This document shows positions 43,806 to 55,062 of a stretch of DNA of 64,000 nucleotides, piece by piece. A program made the translations under genes and the position numbers. The DNA is from Actinomycetota bacterium. Lineage in GTDB: Bacteria > Actinomycetota > Thermoleophilia > Solirubrobacterales > Solirubrobacteraceae. The stretch covers positions 1-64,000 of the forward strand of contig WLOQ01000006.1 in assembly GCA_009699245.1 (NCBI GenBank). The letters run 5' to 3'. Each line of letters begins with the position of its first letter. Positions within the stretch are counted from its first letter, which is position 1. The notes below the pieces were generated by a model, which was given only the letters and a program-made list of their open reading frames with translations, was not told the DNA's origin and did not search any database.

Positions 43806-44111
43806 TCAGCCGCCGATGACGAAGCCGCGCTGCTCGAGCGCCTCGACGGCACGCTCGAAGGCGGGAAAGTCCCGCGCGAGCAGCTGGTCGAGTGGTCGGC
43901 CCGCAGGCCCGGCCGTCCGCACCCAGCGCCGCAGGACGCCGTCGCCGACGCGGTCGGCCGGATCCTGCGTCAATGACAGCAGGATCCCGAGCTCCGGCCG
44001 ATGCGCGAGCTCACCGGAGATGACGGCGACCGGGTCGGCGTCGAGCACGACGCACAGCTCGTCGTCGCTGAGACCGAGCCGCGCTTGCAGGACCGCGGCC
44101 GGCGCCACCAT
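43806..44111 (-). CDS. Possible Xre/MbcA/ParS-like protein (orphan antitoxin-type)
   Basis: A 101-residue protein. Residues 6-45 could be a helix-turn-helix (LQARLGLSDDELCVVLDADP) and residues 55-98 resemble the toxin-binding domain of MbcA/ParS antitoxins (LRRWVRTAGPAGRPLDQLLA). No RES-domain toxin gene is adjacent. It converges on prs with 13 bp between stops. The family call is by eye and uncertain. Confidence 0.45.
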   Translation of the reverse strand: MVAPAAVLQARLGLSDDELCVVLDADPVAVISGELAHRPELGILLSLTQDPADRVGDGVLRRWVRTAGPAGRPLDQLLARDFPAFERAVEALEQRGFVIGG

Positions 44112-44117
44112 GAGTGC

Positions 44118-44426
44118 CTACTTCGAGCGCTCGAGCTCAGGGGAGGCGGGCTTCGGGCGTGTCTCGCCGGGCCAGAATCCGGTGAGGTAGCGGAAGCCGC
44201 TCGCCCCAGCGCGATCGAACGTCACAGCGGTCACGGCGAGGATCGTCGCGCGCGTCACAGCTGCGACGGCGACCTGGGGGTATGTGGCCTCTTCCGTGAA
44301 TGCGGTGGGCGCCTGCGTCCCGTAACGCCGCCCATAGACGGTGTTGAAGAGGCGATCGCCGACGCGTTTGGCGACGATCCCGCCGACGACCATGCCGATG
44401 GGCTTGAAGAGGACCTTCGCAAGCAC
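44118..44426 (-). CDS. DUF4235 membrane protein
   Basis: A 102-residue protein starting MLAKVLFKPIGMVVGGIVAK, then RVGDRLFNTVYGRRYG and VAAVTRATILAVTAVTFDRAG, the pattern of the actinobacterial DUF4235 family (two short hydrophobic segments). Function unknown. GTG start. It lies 6 bp upstream of, and on the same strand as, the putative MbcA-like gene. Confidence 0.75.
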   Translation of the reverse strand: MLAKVLFKPIGMVVGGIVAKRVGDRLFNTVYGRRYGTQAPTAFTEEATYPQVAVAAVTRATILAVTAVTFDRAGASGFRYLTGFWPGETRPKPASPELERSK

Positions 44427-44492
44427 ATCGACCAGCCTAGATCATCGGCAGCGCGGGCAGGGGAGGCGGCGCGGGTCAGGCCGCCCGCCATC

Positions 44493-44498
44493 TACCCT
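44493..44498 (+). promoter_or_regulatory. -10 element, leaderless promoter of the GH2 gene
   Basis: TACCCT ends 7 bp before the GTG at 44506. Confidence 0.4.
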
Positions 44499-44505
44499 CA
44501 GCCCG

Positions 44506-46410
44506 GTGAGGTCCTGTCGCCGCATCGCTTTCGCCTGCGGCCTCGCCGTCCTCGTGCTGGGCGCGCAGCTCACCGCGGGAGCGAGCGCGGCGCCCACAGC
44601 ACCTGACGGCGGTCGCCCGGCCGCGCGCACGCTCTACGCGGACGGGCCGTCCGGGCGCTTCCTCGTCGACGGCACGTGGCTTCGCCGCCTCGACCCGTCG
44701 GATGTGGGTCAGCGCGCCGGCTGGCAGCGACAGGCGGCGGCCGTGGGCTGGGACGAGGTGTCCGTCCCTGACGCGTGGAACGCCCGCGATGAGAGCGTCG
44801 CCTCGTACCTCGGCTCGGTCGCCTGGTACCGCCGCGATCTGCGACTCCCGGCCGGGTCCGCCCGACGTTCGTGGGTGCTGCGCTTTGAGTCGGTGAACTA
44901 CCGGGCGACGATCTGGCTCAACGGTCGCCGCCTCGCAACGCACGCCGGCGCCTACCTGCCGTTCGAGCTGCGCCTGCCGCGACGGATCCTGCGCCGCACC
45001 GGGGTCAACCGCATCGTCCTGCGCGTCGACAGCCGCCGGACGTCGAGCGACTTCCCGCCCGCGAAGACCGACGCGCGGGGGCGCCCGCTCGGTGGCTGGT
45101 GGAACTACGGCGGCATCCTGCGCGAGGTCTATCTGCGGGCCATCGACGACGTCGACATCGCGGCGCTGAGCGTCAGCACCGAGCTGCCGTGCGCGCGCTG
45201 CAGCGCCACGGTGCGCTGGGACGCGGAGCTGCGCAACCTCGGTGCGCGCCCGCGCACGGTCACGGTGAGCGCCCGCTGGGGAGCACGCCGGCTCACGCTC
45301 GGCCGGGCGACGCTCGGGCCGGGCGTCACCGCGCACGTCGGGCGCGCGCTGCGGGTCGCGAACCCGCACCTCTGGTCGCCGTCGGATCCACACCTGTACG
45401 ACGCCTCCGTGCGCGTCGCGGCAGGGTCGCGCACGCTTCAGCGCTTCACCCGCAAGGTTGGTGTGCGGTCCGTGAAGGTCACCGGCGGGCGACTGCTGCT
45501 CAACGGGCAGCCGCTGAACCTGCGCGGCGTCGGCCTCCAGGAGGACTCGCGCGCGCACGGCTTCGCGATCGACAACGCGGTGCGAGACCGGCAGCTCGGG
45601 TGGGCGCGCGAGCTCGGCTCGAGCATCATCCGCGCGCACTACCCGCTCCATCCGCACACGCTCGAGCTGGCGGACCGCGAGGGCGTGCTCGTATGGTCGG
45701 AGGTCCCCGTCTACCAGGTCGAGACCGAGGAACTCGCCAAGTCGGCGGTCCGCGATGCCGCGGTCGAGGTGCTGCGCACGAGCATCCTCACGAACCGCGA
45801 CCACCCGTCGGTCCTCCTCTGGGCGATCGGTAATGAGCTCAGCTCGCGTCCGGGGCCCGCGCAGGCCGCCTACATCAGCGCCGCCGTGGCGGTCGCGCGG
45901 CAACTCGACCCCGGCCGCCCGGTCGGCATCGCCGTCGGTGCGATCCCCGGCGTCGGGTGCCAGAGCGACTACGCGCCGCTCGATGTCATCGGTCTCAACG
46001 ACTATTTCGGCTGGTACCCGGGCCCCGCGGGGGCGAGCGCGGACCGCGACCTGCTCTCGGGGTACCTCGATGAGATGCGGGCGTGTTATCCGAAGCAGGC
46101 GCTGATGATCAGCGAGTTCGGAGCGGAGGCCAACCGCGACGGGCCGGTCGAGGAGCGCGGCACCTACGCCTTCCAGAGCGACTTCGCGGCGTATCACCTT
46201 GATGTCTACGCGACCAAGGGCTGGCTCTCCGGCGCGATCTGGTGGGCGCTGCAGGAGTTTCGCGTCAGGCCCGCGTGGGACGGCGGCAACCCCTGGCCGT
46301 CGCCGCCGCTCCATCAGAAGGGCGTCGTGACCTTCGACGGGGCGCCGAAGCCGGCCTTCGCGACACTCCAGCGGCTCTTCCGGGCGACCCGCCAGTTCGA
46401 CGCTCGCTGA
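44506..46410 (+). CDS. Secreted glycoside hydrolase family 2 enzyme (beta-glucuronidase-like)
   Basis: A 634-residue protein. Signal peptide in 1-28 (VRSCRRIAFACGLAVLVLGA onward); sugar-binding beta-sandwich about 40-210; Ig-like domain about 215-320; TIM barrel about 325-620. Catalytic acid/base Glu444 is in WAIGNELSS and nucleophile Glu537 in MISEFGAEAN. HPSVLLWAIGNE is the GH2 hallmark. Substrate could be a beta-glucuronide or beta-galactoside of plant or microbial polymers. GTG start. Confidence 0.88.
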   Translation: MRSCRRIAFACGLAVLVLGAQLTAGASAAPTAPDGGRPAARTLYADGPSGRFLVDGTWLRRLDPSDVGQRAGWQRQAAAVGWDEVSVPDAWNARDESVASYLGSVAWYRRDLRLPAGSARRSWVLRFESVNYRATIWLNGRRLATHAGAYLPFELRLPRRILRRTGVNRIVLRVDSRRTSSDFPPAKTDARGRPLGGWWNYGGILREVYLRAIDDVDIAALSVSTELPCARCSATVRWDAELRNLGARPRTVTVSARWGARRLTLGRATLGPGVTAHVGRALRVANPHLWSPSDPHLYDASVRVAAGSRTLQRFTRKVGVRSVKVTGGRLLLNGQPLNLRGVGLQEDSRAHGFAIDNAVRDRQLGWARELGSSIIRAHYPLHPHTLELADREGVLVWSEVPVYQVETEELAKSAVRDAAVEVLRTSILTNRDHPSVLLWAIGNELSSRPGPAQAAYISAAVAVARQLDPGRPVGIAVGAIPGVGCQSDYAPLDVIGLNDYFGWYPGPAGASADRDLLSGYLDEMRACYPKQALMISEFGAEANRDGPVEERGTYAFQSDFAAYHLDVYATKGWLSGAIWWALQEFRVRPAWDGGNPWPSPPLHQKGVVTFDGAPKPAFATLQRLFRATRQFDAR

Positions 46411-46437
46411 CGGCCCGCGCGGGCCGCAGCGGGCCCG
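46411..46437 (+). terminator. GC-rich inverted repeat after the GH2 gene
   Basis: CGGCCCGC (46411-46418) can pair with the adjacent GCGGGCCG or with GCGGGCCCG at 46429-46437. It starts directly after the stop codon. No U run. Confidence 0.4.
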
Positions 46438-46485
46438 GCCGTCGGCCGCCGAATGGCCCGCCCGTGCTACCTTCGACAGCCGCTC

Positions 46486-47184
46486 ATGGCCAACGACACC
46501 ACCACGCTCACCATCACCGCCCGCGAGCCCGAGGGCTCGCGCTCCACGCGCCGCCTGCGTCGCAGCGGCCTCGTGCCCGGCATTCTCTACGGCGGCGGCG
46601 CCGATCCCGTGCCGTTCTCCGTCGACGAGCGTGAGCTGCGCGTGGCGCTGCACGCCGCCGGCGCCGTGATCGAGCTGGCGCTCGATGGGAAGAGCACCCC
46701 CGCGGTCCTCAAGCAGGCGCAGCGTCATCCGCTGCGCGGCGAGACGACCCACGTCGACTTCATTCGCGTCGACCTCTCGAAGCCGATCGAGGCCACCGTG
46801 CCCGTCGAGGTCCTCGGCGGCGACGAGGCTCCCGGTGTCCGCGAGGGCGGCATCCTCGACCTGCAGCTGCGCGAGGTCACCGTCGAAGCGCTCCCGAACT
46901 CGATCCCCGAGTCGATCCAGCTCAACGTCGCAGAGCTCAAGATCGGCGAGAGCGTCACGCTCGCGGACGCCATCGGCGTCGGCGATGTGACGATCCTCAC
47001 GCCGCTCGACACCGTCGCCGCCACCATCCTCGCTCCGCGCCTGCGCGCCGAGCTCGATGCGGAGGGCAACGAGATCGAGGCTGAGGTCGCGGTCGTCGGT
47101 GAGTCCGAGGCCGGCGAGGACGCCGCTGCCGAGGAGAGCGACGAGAGCGACGCCTCCGGCGAGGCCGCCGGCGACGACGAGTAA
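46486..47184 (+). CDS. rplY: 50S ribosomal protein L25/general stress protein Ctc
   Basis: A 232-residue protein with the 5S-rRNA-binding domain (LTITAREPEGSRSTRRLRRS, GLVPGILYGGG) and the C-terminal TL5/CTC beta-domain (ATVPVEVLGGDEAPGVREGG), ending in an acidic tail. The start MANDTTTLT is chosen over an upstream in-frame ATG at 46453 that lies before the putative -10 (TACCTT, 46468). First gene of rplY-pth-mfd. Confidence 0.94.
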   Translation: MANDTTTLTITAREPEGSRSTRRLRRSGLVPGILYGGGADPVPFSVDERELRVALHAAGAVIELALDGKSTPAVLKQAQRHPLRGETTHVDFIRVDLSKPIEATVPVEVLGGDEAPGVREGGILDLQLREVTVEALPNSIPESIQLNVAELKIGESVTLADAIGVGDVTILTPLDTVAATILAPRLRAELDAEGNEIEAEVAVVGESEAGEDAAAEESDESDASGEAAGDDE

Positions 47185-47196
47185 GACCGCCGCGCT

Positions 47197-47787
47197 GTGC
47201 GCAACCCGTTCAGTGGAGCGGGGCCGGTCGACTGGCTGCTCGTGGGCCTCGGGAATCCCGGGGCTGAGTACGAGCGCACCCCACACAACGTCGGGTTCGA
47301 GGTCCTCACGGAGCTCGCGCATCGCTGGGACCTGACGGCGCCCAAGAAGCGCTTCAACGGGCTCCTCGCCGAGGGCCGCGCCGGCATCGGCGGCCCCCGT
47401 GTGGCGCTCTTCCAGCCGCTGACCTACATGAACGAGTCCGGCAACGCCGCCGGGCCCGCTCGCGGCGCGCTGCGCACCGACCTCGACCGCGTGCTCGTCC
47501 TCCACGACGAGATCGACCTGCCGTTCGGCGAGATCCGGCCACGGCTCGGTGGCGGGCTCGCAGGCCATAACGGCCTCAAGTCGCTCAAACGCGGATTCGG
47601 GTCGCCGGACTTCGGCCGTGTGCGGATCGGCGTCGGTCGTCCGGACTCGACCGATCCCGAGATCGTGGCCGCATTCGTGCTCGGTCGTTGGCGCCAGAGT
47701 CAGGCCGAGGTCGCGGCGCTCGTGCGCGACGCTGCGGACATGACCGAGCAGCTCATTCGCGGCGAGCGCGACCTCCCCGCGCGCTGA
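47197..47787 (+). CDS. pth: Peptidyl-tRNA hydrolase
   Basis: A 196-residue enzyme. LLVGLGNPGAEYERTPHNVG includes the catalytic His; QPLTYMNESG, LVLHDEIDLPFGEIRPRLGG and GLAGHNGLKSL carry the substrate-binding Asn and Asp. It recycles peptidyl-tRNA released from stalled ribosomes. GTG start, 12 bp after rplY. Confidence 0.96.
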   Translation: MRNPFSGAGPVDWLLVGLGNPGAEYERTPHNVGFEVLTELAHRWDLTAPKKRFNGLLAEGRAGIGGPRVALFQPLTYMNESGNAAGPARGALRTDLDRVLVLHDEIDLPFGEIRPRLGGGLAGHNGLKSLKRGFGSPDFGRVRIGVGRPDSTDPEIVAAFVLGRWRQSQAEVAALVRDAADMTEQLIRGERDLPAR

Positions 47788-47826
47788 GCGCCCAGCGGGC
47801 CGCGCTATCGTCCGGCCGCCCGCCGT

Positions 47827-50800
47827 ATGTCGCTCAGACCACTCCTCGCCCAGATCTCTCGCGACCCCGATGCCCTCCGGCTCGCACGGGAGGGAGGCGA
47901 GGCCTTCGTCTCACGGTCGCTGCGGCCGTTTCTCATCGCCGCGCTGCTCGACGGGGTCGACGACGCGCTCGCCGCGGGCCGTCCCGCGGTGGTCGTCGCT
48001 GGTGACGATCGCCAGGCCCAGGAGCTGACGGCCGACCTGCGTGCGTGGCTCGCACCGCGACCGGTGCGGCTCTCGCCGAGCCGCGGGGTGGCCTACGAGT
48101 CACATCTGGCACCACCGCCGCACCTCGTCGGCCTGCGCGTGGCGGCGCTCGACGCGCTGATCGCCGCCTCGGGGCCGAGCCGTGACGAGCCGCCGGTCGT
48201 CGTCGTGTCCGCAGTCGCGCTCAGCGAAAAGGTCCCCGACCCCGAGCTGCGGCCCCACGGGTTCACGCTCAGTCGCGGCGATCTCGTCGATCTCGAGGAG
48301 GTCGCCGCCGACCTCGTCGTCGCGGGGTACGAGCGCGTCGATCAGGTGCAAGACCGTGGGCAGTTCGCGATCCGCGGCGGGATCCTCGACCTCTTCCCGG
48401 CGACCGAGGACCACCCGGTCCGGGTCGATCTCTTCGACATCGAGATCGAGTCGATCCGGCGCTTCTCGACCTTCACCCAGCGCTCGCTCGGTGACGTCGA
48501 GCGGGTCGAGGTCGCACCGGCCGCCGAGCTCTCGGCCGAACACCGCGAGCTCGCGGGCATCGCTGCACTGAGCGCCGCCGACGAGCGGCCGGATATCGCT
48601 GAGCTGCTCCCGACCGATCGCTTCCACGCACTGCTCGACCTCATCCCCGAGGACGCACAGGTGCTGATCGCCTCCGATGAGGAGATCGCGCCGGCACTCA
48701 CCGACCATTGGCACGACGTCTGTGCGGCCTTCCACGACGACGACGCCCACCAGCTCTACGTCCCGCCGCAGGAGATCGCTGCGGCCCTCGACCGGCGCTG
48801 CCGCATCAGGCTCAGCTCGCTGGCGTCCGATCAGCCGCTCGAGTTCCGCGCCCAGGCCGCCGACGTCGGTGCGCGGTCGATGGCACAGGCCGAGCCCGCG
48901 CTCGAGCAGCAGGTGCGCTCGGGCTACCGCACCGTGGTCACGTTCGCGCGCCGCGGCGAGGGCGAGCGCGCCGCCTACAACCTCGCTCGCCTGCGCGCCC
49001 CCTGGCTCGACGAGGACGCGGGCTCTGCGCCCGCCGCCGGCGCCGAGGGCGCAGGGTCGCTGCGCTTCGCGGAGGCGACGCTGCGCGAGGGGTTCATCGC
49101 GCCGGGGTTCCAGCTTGCCGTCGTACCGGAGCACCGCCTCTTCCGCCGTCGGCGCGCGGAGCGCACGGGCGGGCAGAGCGCCGCCCAGCGCCGGCGCGGG
49201 CGCCTGGGCTCGTTCACCGACCTGCGCGGCGGTGACATCGTCGTCCACGAGGACCACGGGCTCGCGCGCTTCGCGGGGTTTGAGACCAAGACGGTGGCGG
49301 GCGTCACACGCGACTACCTCGAGCTCGAGTACGCCGGCTCGGACAAGGTCTTCCTGCCCGTCGACCAGCTCGCGAAGATCACGCGGTACGTCGGCGCCGC
49401 CGCGGCCGCGGACGGCACGATCAAACTCTCCAAGCTCGGCGGCAAGTCCTGGGAGACGCTGAAGAGCCGCGCGCGCAAGGCGGCGCAGGAGCTCGCCGGC
49501 GAGCTCCTCAACCTCTACGCCGAGCGGCGCCGGCGCACCGGCTACGCCTTCGCCGAGGACTCGAACTGGCAGATCGAGTTCGAGGCGAAGTTCCCCTACC
49601 GCGAGACCGCCGACCAGGCGGAGGCGATCGAGGCCGTCAAGGCCGACATGGAGCGCCCCCAGCCGATGGACCGCCTGATCTGCGGCGACGTGGGCTACGG
49701 CAAGACGGAGGTCGCGCTGCGCGCCGCCTTCAAGGCCGCCGCCGACGGCCGCCAGGTCCTGCTGCTCGCACCCACGACGCTGCTCGCCCAGCAGCATCAC
49801 GGAAGCTTCAGCGAGCGCCTCAAGGACTTCCCGTTCACGATCGACGTCGTCTCGCGCCTGCGCTCGGCGAAAGATCAACGCGAGGCGGTCGCCGCCTTCA
49901 ACGAGGGGAAGATCGACATCCTCGTCGGGACGCACCGTCTGCTCGGACGCGACCTGCAGCCGAAGAATCTCGGCCTCATCATCGTCGACGAAGAGCAGCG
50001 CTTCGGCGTGCGCCAGAAGGAGCTGCTGCGCCAGATCAAGCTCCGCGTCGACGTCATCGCGATGAGCGCCACGCCGATTCCGCGCACGCTGCAGATGTCG
50101 CTCGCCGGGATGCGCGACATCAGCGTCATCGAGACCCCGCCTGAAGGGCGGCGGCCGGTCAAGACGTACGTCGGCGACTACGACGAGCAGCTCGTCCGCC
50201 AGGCGCTCGAGCGCGAGCATGCCCGCGGCGGCCAGGCCTTCTTCCTGCACAACCGCGTCGAGACGATCGACGAGACGGCTGAGCGCCTGCGCGCACTGTG
50301 CCCCGACATGTCCTTCGAGGTCGCTCACGGTCAGCTCTCCGAGCACGACCTCGAGGACCGGATGATGCGCTTCCTGCGCGGCGAAGCCGATGTGCTCGTC
50401 GCCACGAGCATCATCGAATCGGGCCTCGACATCCCGCAGGCGAACACGCTGATCGTCGAGCGCGCCGACCTCTTCGGACTCGCCCAGCTCTACCAGATCC
50501 GCGGACGCGTCGGCCGCAGCACCGAGCGCGCCTACGCCTATCTCCTCTACCCGAGCGCCGCAGCGCTCACGGAGGAGGCGATGAAGCGCCTCACCGCGCT
50601 CTCCGACTACACCGAGCTCGGCGCCGGCTTCAAGATCGCGATGCGCGACCTTGAGATCCGCGGCGCCGGCAACCTCCTCGGCGACGAGCAGTCCGGCCAC
50701 GTCGCCGCACTCGGCTTCGAGCTCTACCTTGCCATGCTCGATGACGCGGTGCGCGCGGCCGGGCCCCAGGAGGGCGACGACGACGACGAGCGCGAGCCGG

Positions 50801-51234
50801 TGCGCCTCGATGTCAGCGTCGACGCGTACGTCCCCGCCGACTACATCCCGTATGAGGCAGCGAAGATCGACGTCCACCGGCGGATCGCCGCAGCGCGCGA
50901 CGTCGCCGACCTCGGCACGCTGCGCGAGGAGCTCGACGACCGCTTCGGGCCGATTCCCGAGCCGCTCGAGGCGCTCCTCTCGCTCCAGCAGGCGCGCATC
51001 CGCCTCGGTGAGGCCGGGGCGAACGCCGTGAGCATCCGCCAGGGGCGCATGACGGTGATCGGCATGGACCTCGACGACGATGCTCGTGCGCGACTCGCCC
51101 AGGAGCTCCCTGAGGCGCGCTACGAGCCCGCGCGAGCGCAGATCTCGCTCGCGGTGCCTGAGACGCCCGCGGAGCGCTTCCCGGTGGTCCTACGGGCCGC
51201 TGACGCGCTGCTGTCGGTCGTGCGCGCAGCCTGA
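47827..51234 (+). CDS. mfd: Transcription-repair coupling factor Mfd
   Basis: An 1135-residue translocase. UvrB-homology region near the N-terminus (LDLFPATEDHPVRVDLFDIE), RNA-polymerase-interaction domain (about 480-545), and a RecG-like motor with Walker A DVGYGKTE and Walker B IIVDEEQRFG, plus VATSIIESGLDIPQANTLIV. The C-terminal TRCF domain is complete. It removes stalled RNA polymerase and recruits UvrA. Confidence 0.97.
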   Translation: MSLRPLLAQISRDPDALRLAREGGEAFVSRSLRPFLIAALLDGVDDALAAGRPAVVVAGDDRQAQELTADLRAWLAPRPVRLSPSRGVAYESHLAPPPHLVGLRVAALDALIAASGPSRDEPPVVVVSAVALSEKVPDPELRPHGFTLSRGDLVDLEEVAADLVVAGYERVDQVQDRGQFAIRGGILDLFPATEDHPVRVDLFDIEIESIRRFSTFTQRSLGDVERVEVAPAAELSAEHRELAGIAALSAADERPDIAELLPTDRFHALLDLIPEDAQVLIASDEEIAPALTDHWHDVCAAFHDDDAHQLYVPPQEIAAALDRRCRIRLSSLASDQPLEFRAQAADVGARSMAQAEPALEQQVRSGYRTVVTFARRGEGERAAYNLARLRAPWLDEDAGSAPAAGAEGAGSLRFAEATLREGFIAPGFQLAVVPEHRLFRRRRAERTGGQSAAQRRRGRLGSFTDLRGGDIVVHEDHGLARFAGFETKTVAGVTRDYLELEYAGSDKVFLPVDQLAKITRYVGAAAAADGTIKLSKLGGKSWETLKSRARKAAQELAGELLNLYAERRRRTGYAFAEDSNWQIEFEAKFPYRETADQAEAIEAVKADMERPQPMDRLICGDVGYGKTEVALRAAFKAAADGRQVLLLAPTTLLAQQHHGSFSERLKDFPFTIDVVSRLRSAKDQREAVAAFNEGKIDILVGTHRLLGRDLQPKNLGLIIVDEEQRFGVRQKELLRQIKLRVDVIAMSATPIPRTLQMSLAGMRDISVIETPPEGRRPVKTYVGDYDEQLVRQALEREHARGGQAFFLHNRVETIDETAERLRALCPDMSFEVAHGQLSEHDLEDRMMRFLRGEADVLVATSIIESGLDIPQANTLIVERADLFGLAQLYQIRGRVGRSTERAYAYLLYPSAAALTEEAMKRLTALSDYTELGAGFKIAMRDLEIRGAGNLLGDEQSGHVAALGFELYLAMLDDAVRAAGPQEGDDDDEREPVRLDVSVDAYVPADYIPYEAAKIDVHRRIAAARDVADLGTLREELDDRFGPIPEPLEALLSLQQARIRLGEAGANAVSIRQGRMTVIGMDLDDDARARLAQELPEARYEPARAQISLAVPETPAERFPVVLRAADALLSVVRAA

Positions 51235-51287
51235 TCGTGTCGGCGAGCGGCGCCACCGCGCGCGCCACTTCGTACACTCACCGATCG

Positions 51288-52436
51288 ATGTCGAGGATCT
51301 CCCGCATTTTCCCGGCGCTCTGCGCCATCCTGCTCGTGTTCATCGTCGCCGGCTGCGGCAGCAGCGACTCGGTCCCGAAGGGCGACGTCATGAACGTCGA
51401 CGGGACGACCACATCGAAGGAGACCTTCGATCACTGGTTCACGATCGCGCTCAAGTCCGCCGGCCAAGGCGGCGCAGCTCCGACCCTCGATCCGCCGACC
51501 TTCAAGAAGTGCGTCGCCGCCTCCAAGGCCACGGCGCCCAAGCCGGTCAAGGGGCAGGTCGCTCCCACCGACGCCCAGTACCTCGCGCAGTGCAAGCAGC
51601 AGTACGACGGTGTCAAGAGCCAGGTCATGACCTTCCTGATCCGCTCCGAGTGGCTCGAGCAGGAGGCCGCGAAGAAGGACATCAAGATCACCGATGCCGA
51701 GGTGCTCGCCGCGTTCAACAAGGTCCGCCGCCAGCAGTTCCCCAAGGCCGCCGAGTACGAGAAGTACCTCAAGGACGCCGGGATCACCGAGGCCGACCTG
51801 CTCCTGCGCCAGCGCACGCAGATGCTCGAGCAGGAGATCACCAAGAAGGTCAATGCGGAGACCGGCAAGGTCACTGACGCGCAGATCAAGGCCTACTACG
51901 AGAAGAACAAGGCGCAGCAGTTCAGCCAGCCCGCCGTCCGCGACACCCTCGTCGTGCTGACGAAGGACAAGGCGACGGCCGCCAAGGCGAAGGCCGAGAT
52001 CGAGGCCGGGGCCAGCTGGGCCTCCGTCGCGAAGAAGTACTCGATCGATCCCGCGTCGAAGGACAGCGGCGGCAAGCTTCCGGTCGCTCAGGGCCAGGGC
52101 GAGCAGGCGCTCGAGGAGGCCGTCTTCGGCGGTCCCGTCGGCAAGGCGATCGTCGGTCCGGTCAAGACGACGGACGGCTGGTACATCGTGCGGGTGCAGA
52201 AGGAGACGCCCGGCAAGGTGACGCAGCTCGACGCCGCGCTCAAGCAGTCGCTGCGCTCTGTGGTCGCACAGCAGCAGCAGCAGAGTGCACTGCAGAAGTT
52301 CGGCAAGGAGTACCAGACGCGCTGGAAGAAGCTCACCGAGTGCGCGACCGGCTACATCGTGTCGGACTGCCACAACTACAAGAAGCCGAAGTCGACGACG
52401 ACCACGGCGCCGACGACCCCCTCGTCCGGCGGCTGA
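51288..52436 (+). CDS. Lipoprotein peptidyl-prolyl isomerase (PpiC/SurA-like)
   Basis: A 382-residue protein. Lipoprotein signal with lipobox ending at Cys23 (LLVFIVAGC). A SurA N-terminal-like helical domain (about 90-200) is followed by a parvulin domain (about 210-325, with KYSIDPASKDSGGKLPVAQG and VKTTDGWYIVRV) and a Thr/Pro tail. It folds secreted proteins outside the membrane. Start chosen from the signal peptide; TACACT at 51273 is a likely -10. Confidence 0.88.
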   Translation: MSRISRIFPALCAILLVFIVAGCGSSDSVPKGDVMNVDGTTTSKETFDHWFTIALKSAGQGGAAPTLDPPTFKKCVAASKATAPKPVKGQVAPTDAQYLAQCKQQYDGVKSQVMTFLIRSEWLEQEAAKKDIKITDAEVLAAFNKVRRQQFPKAAEYEKYLKDAGITEADLLLRQRTQMLEQEITKKVNAETGKVTDAQIKAYYEKNKAQQFSQPAVRDTLVVLTKDKATAAKAKAEIEAGASWASVAKKYSIDPASKDSGGKLPVAQGQGEQALEEAVFGGPVGKAIVGPVKTTDGWYIVRVQKETPGKVTQLDAALKQSLRSVVAQQQQQSALQKFGKEYQTRWKKLTECATGYIVSDCHNYKKPKSTTTTAPTTPSSGG

Positions 52437-52452
52437 TCCGAAGGGCCGCACG

Positions 52453-54563
<2,111 letters not shown>

Positions 54564-54585
54564 TCGCTGCGGGCGCGTCATTGCA

Positions 54586-54617
54586 GCTCCCCGTCCGATG
54601 AAGGAAGGACGGGGAGC
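54586..54617 (+). terminator. Terminator hairpin after eno
   Basis: A perfect 11-bp stem, GCTCCCCGTCC (54586-54596) with 54607-54617, around a 10-nt loop, starting 22 bp after the eno stop. The AAGGA in the loop and the stem sit just before the next gene's ATG, so the hairpin could also limit its translation. Confidence 0.75.
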
Positions 54618-54635
54618 GCGGCGAAAGAGGCCAGG

Positions 54636-55019
54636 ATGGCCTCTGCCCGCACCGCTCGTCAGGCTCCCGCTCCCGCTCGCCACGAGCGCCCGCGCCCCCG
54701 CCCGCAGGCGGTCCGCGGGCCCGTCGGCGGCACGGTCATCCGCTGGGACCGCGTCGGGCGGTTCGTGATCGGCTGCATCTTCATCGCGGTCTTCGCGCTC
54801 TACATCCGCCCGCTCTGGTCGGTCTTCTCGACCCGCGGCGAGGCTGCCAAGCGCAGCGCCGAGGTCTCGCGGCTGGCCGGCGAGCAGCGGGCGCTGGACG
54901 CGCGCATCAAGGCGCTGCGCGACCCGAGCGCCCTCGAGAGCGAGGCGCGAAGCCTCGGCATGGTGCGCCCCGGTGAGCGCGCCTACGTGATCAACGGGCT
55001 GCGCGACACGCAGAAGTGA
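54636..55019 (+). CDS. ftsB: FtsB/DivIC-family septum formation initiator
   Basis: A 127-residue bitopic protein. A basic Pro-rich cytoplasmic tail (1-42), one membrane helix (about 43-62), a coiled coil (about 66-98, RGEAAKRSAEVSRLAGEQRA) and the family's end motif EARSLGMVRPGERAYVI. It joins FtsL/FtsQ in the divisome. The eno-ftsB order is conserved in actinobacteria. Confidence 0.88.
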   Translation: MASARTARQAPAPARHERPRPRPQAVRGPVGGTVIRWDRVGRFVIGCIFIAVFALYIRPLWSVFSTRGEAAKRSAEVSRLAGEQRALDARIKALRDPSALESEARSLGMVRPGERAYVINGLRDTQK

Positions 55020-55049
55020 CCCGCGGGGCCGGCGTGCAGTGCGCCGGGG

Positions 55050-55055
55050 TAGCCT
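55050..55055 (+). promoter_or_regulatory. -10 element, leaderless promoter
   Basis: TAGCCT ends 7 bp before the GTG at 55063 and supports that start. Confidence 0.4.
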
Positions 55056-55062
55056 GGAGGAC

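Noticed and set aside
44476-47568. 1030-residue open frame on the minus strand
   Set aside because: It is antisense to the GH2, rplY and pth genes, all of which have clear motifs. Long open shadows are expected at this GC content.
48100-50877. 925-residue open frame on the minus strand
   Set aside because: Antisense to mfd; sequence is Asp/Arg/Gly-rich with no recognisable motif.
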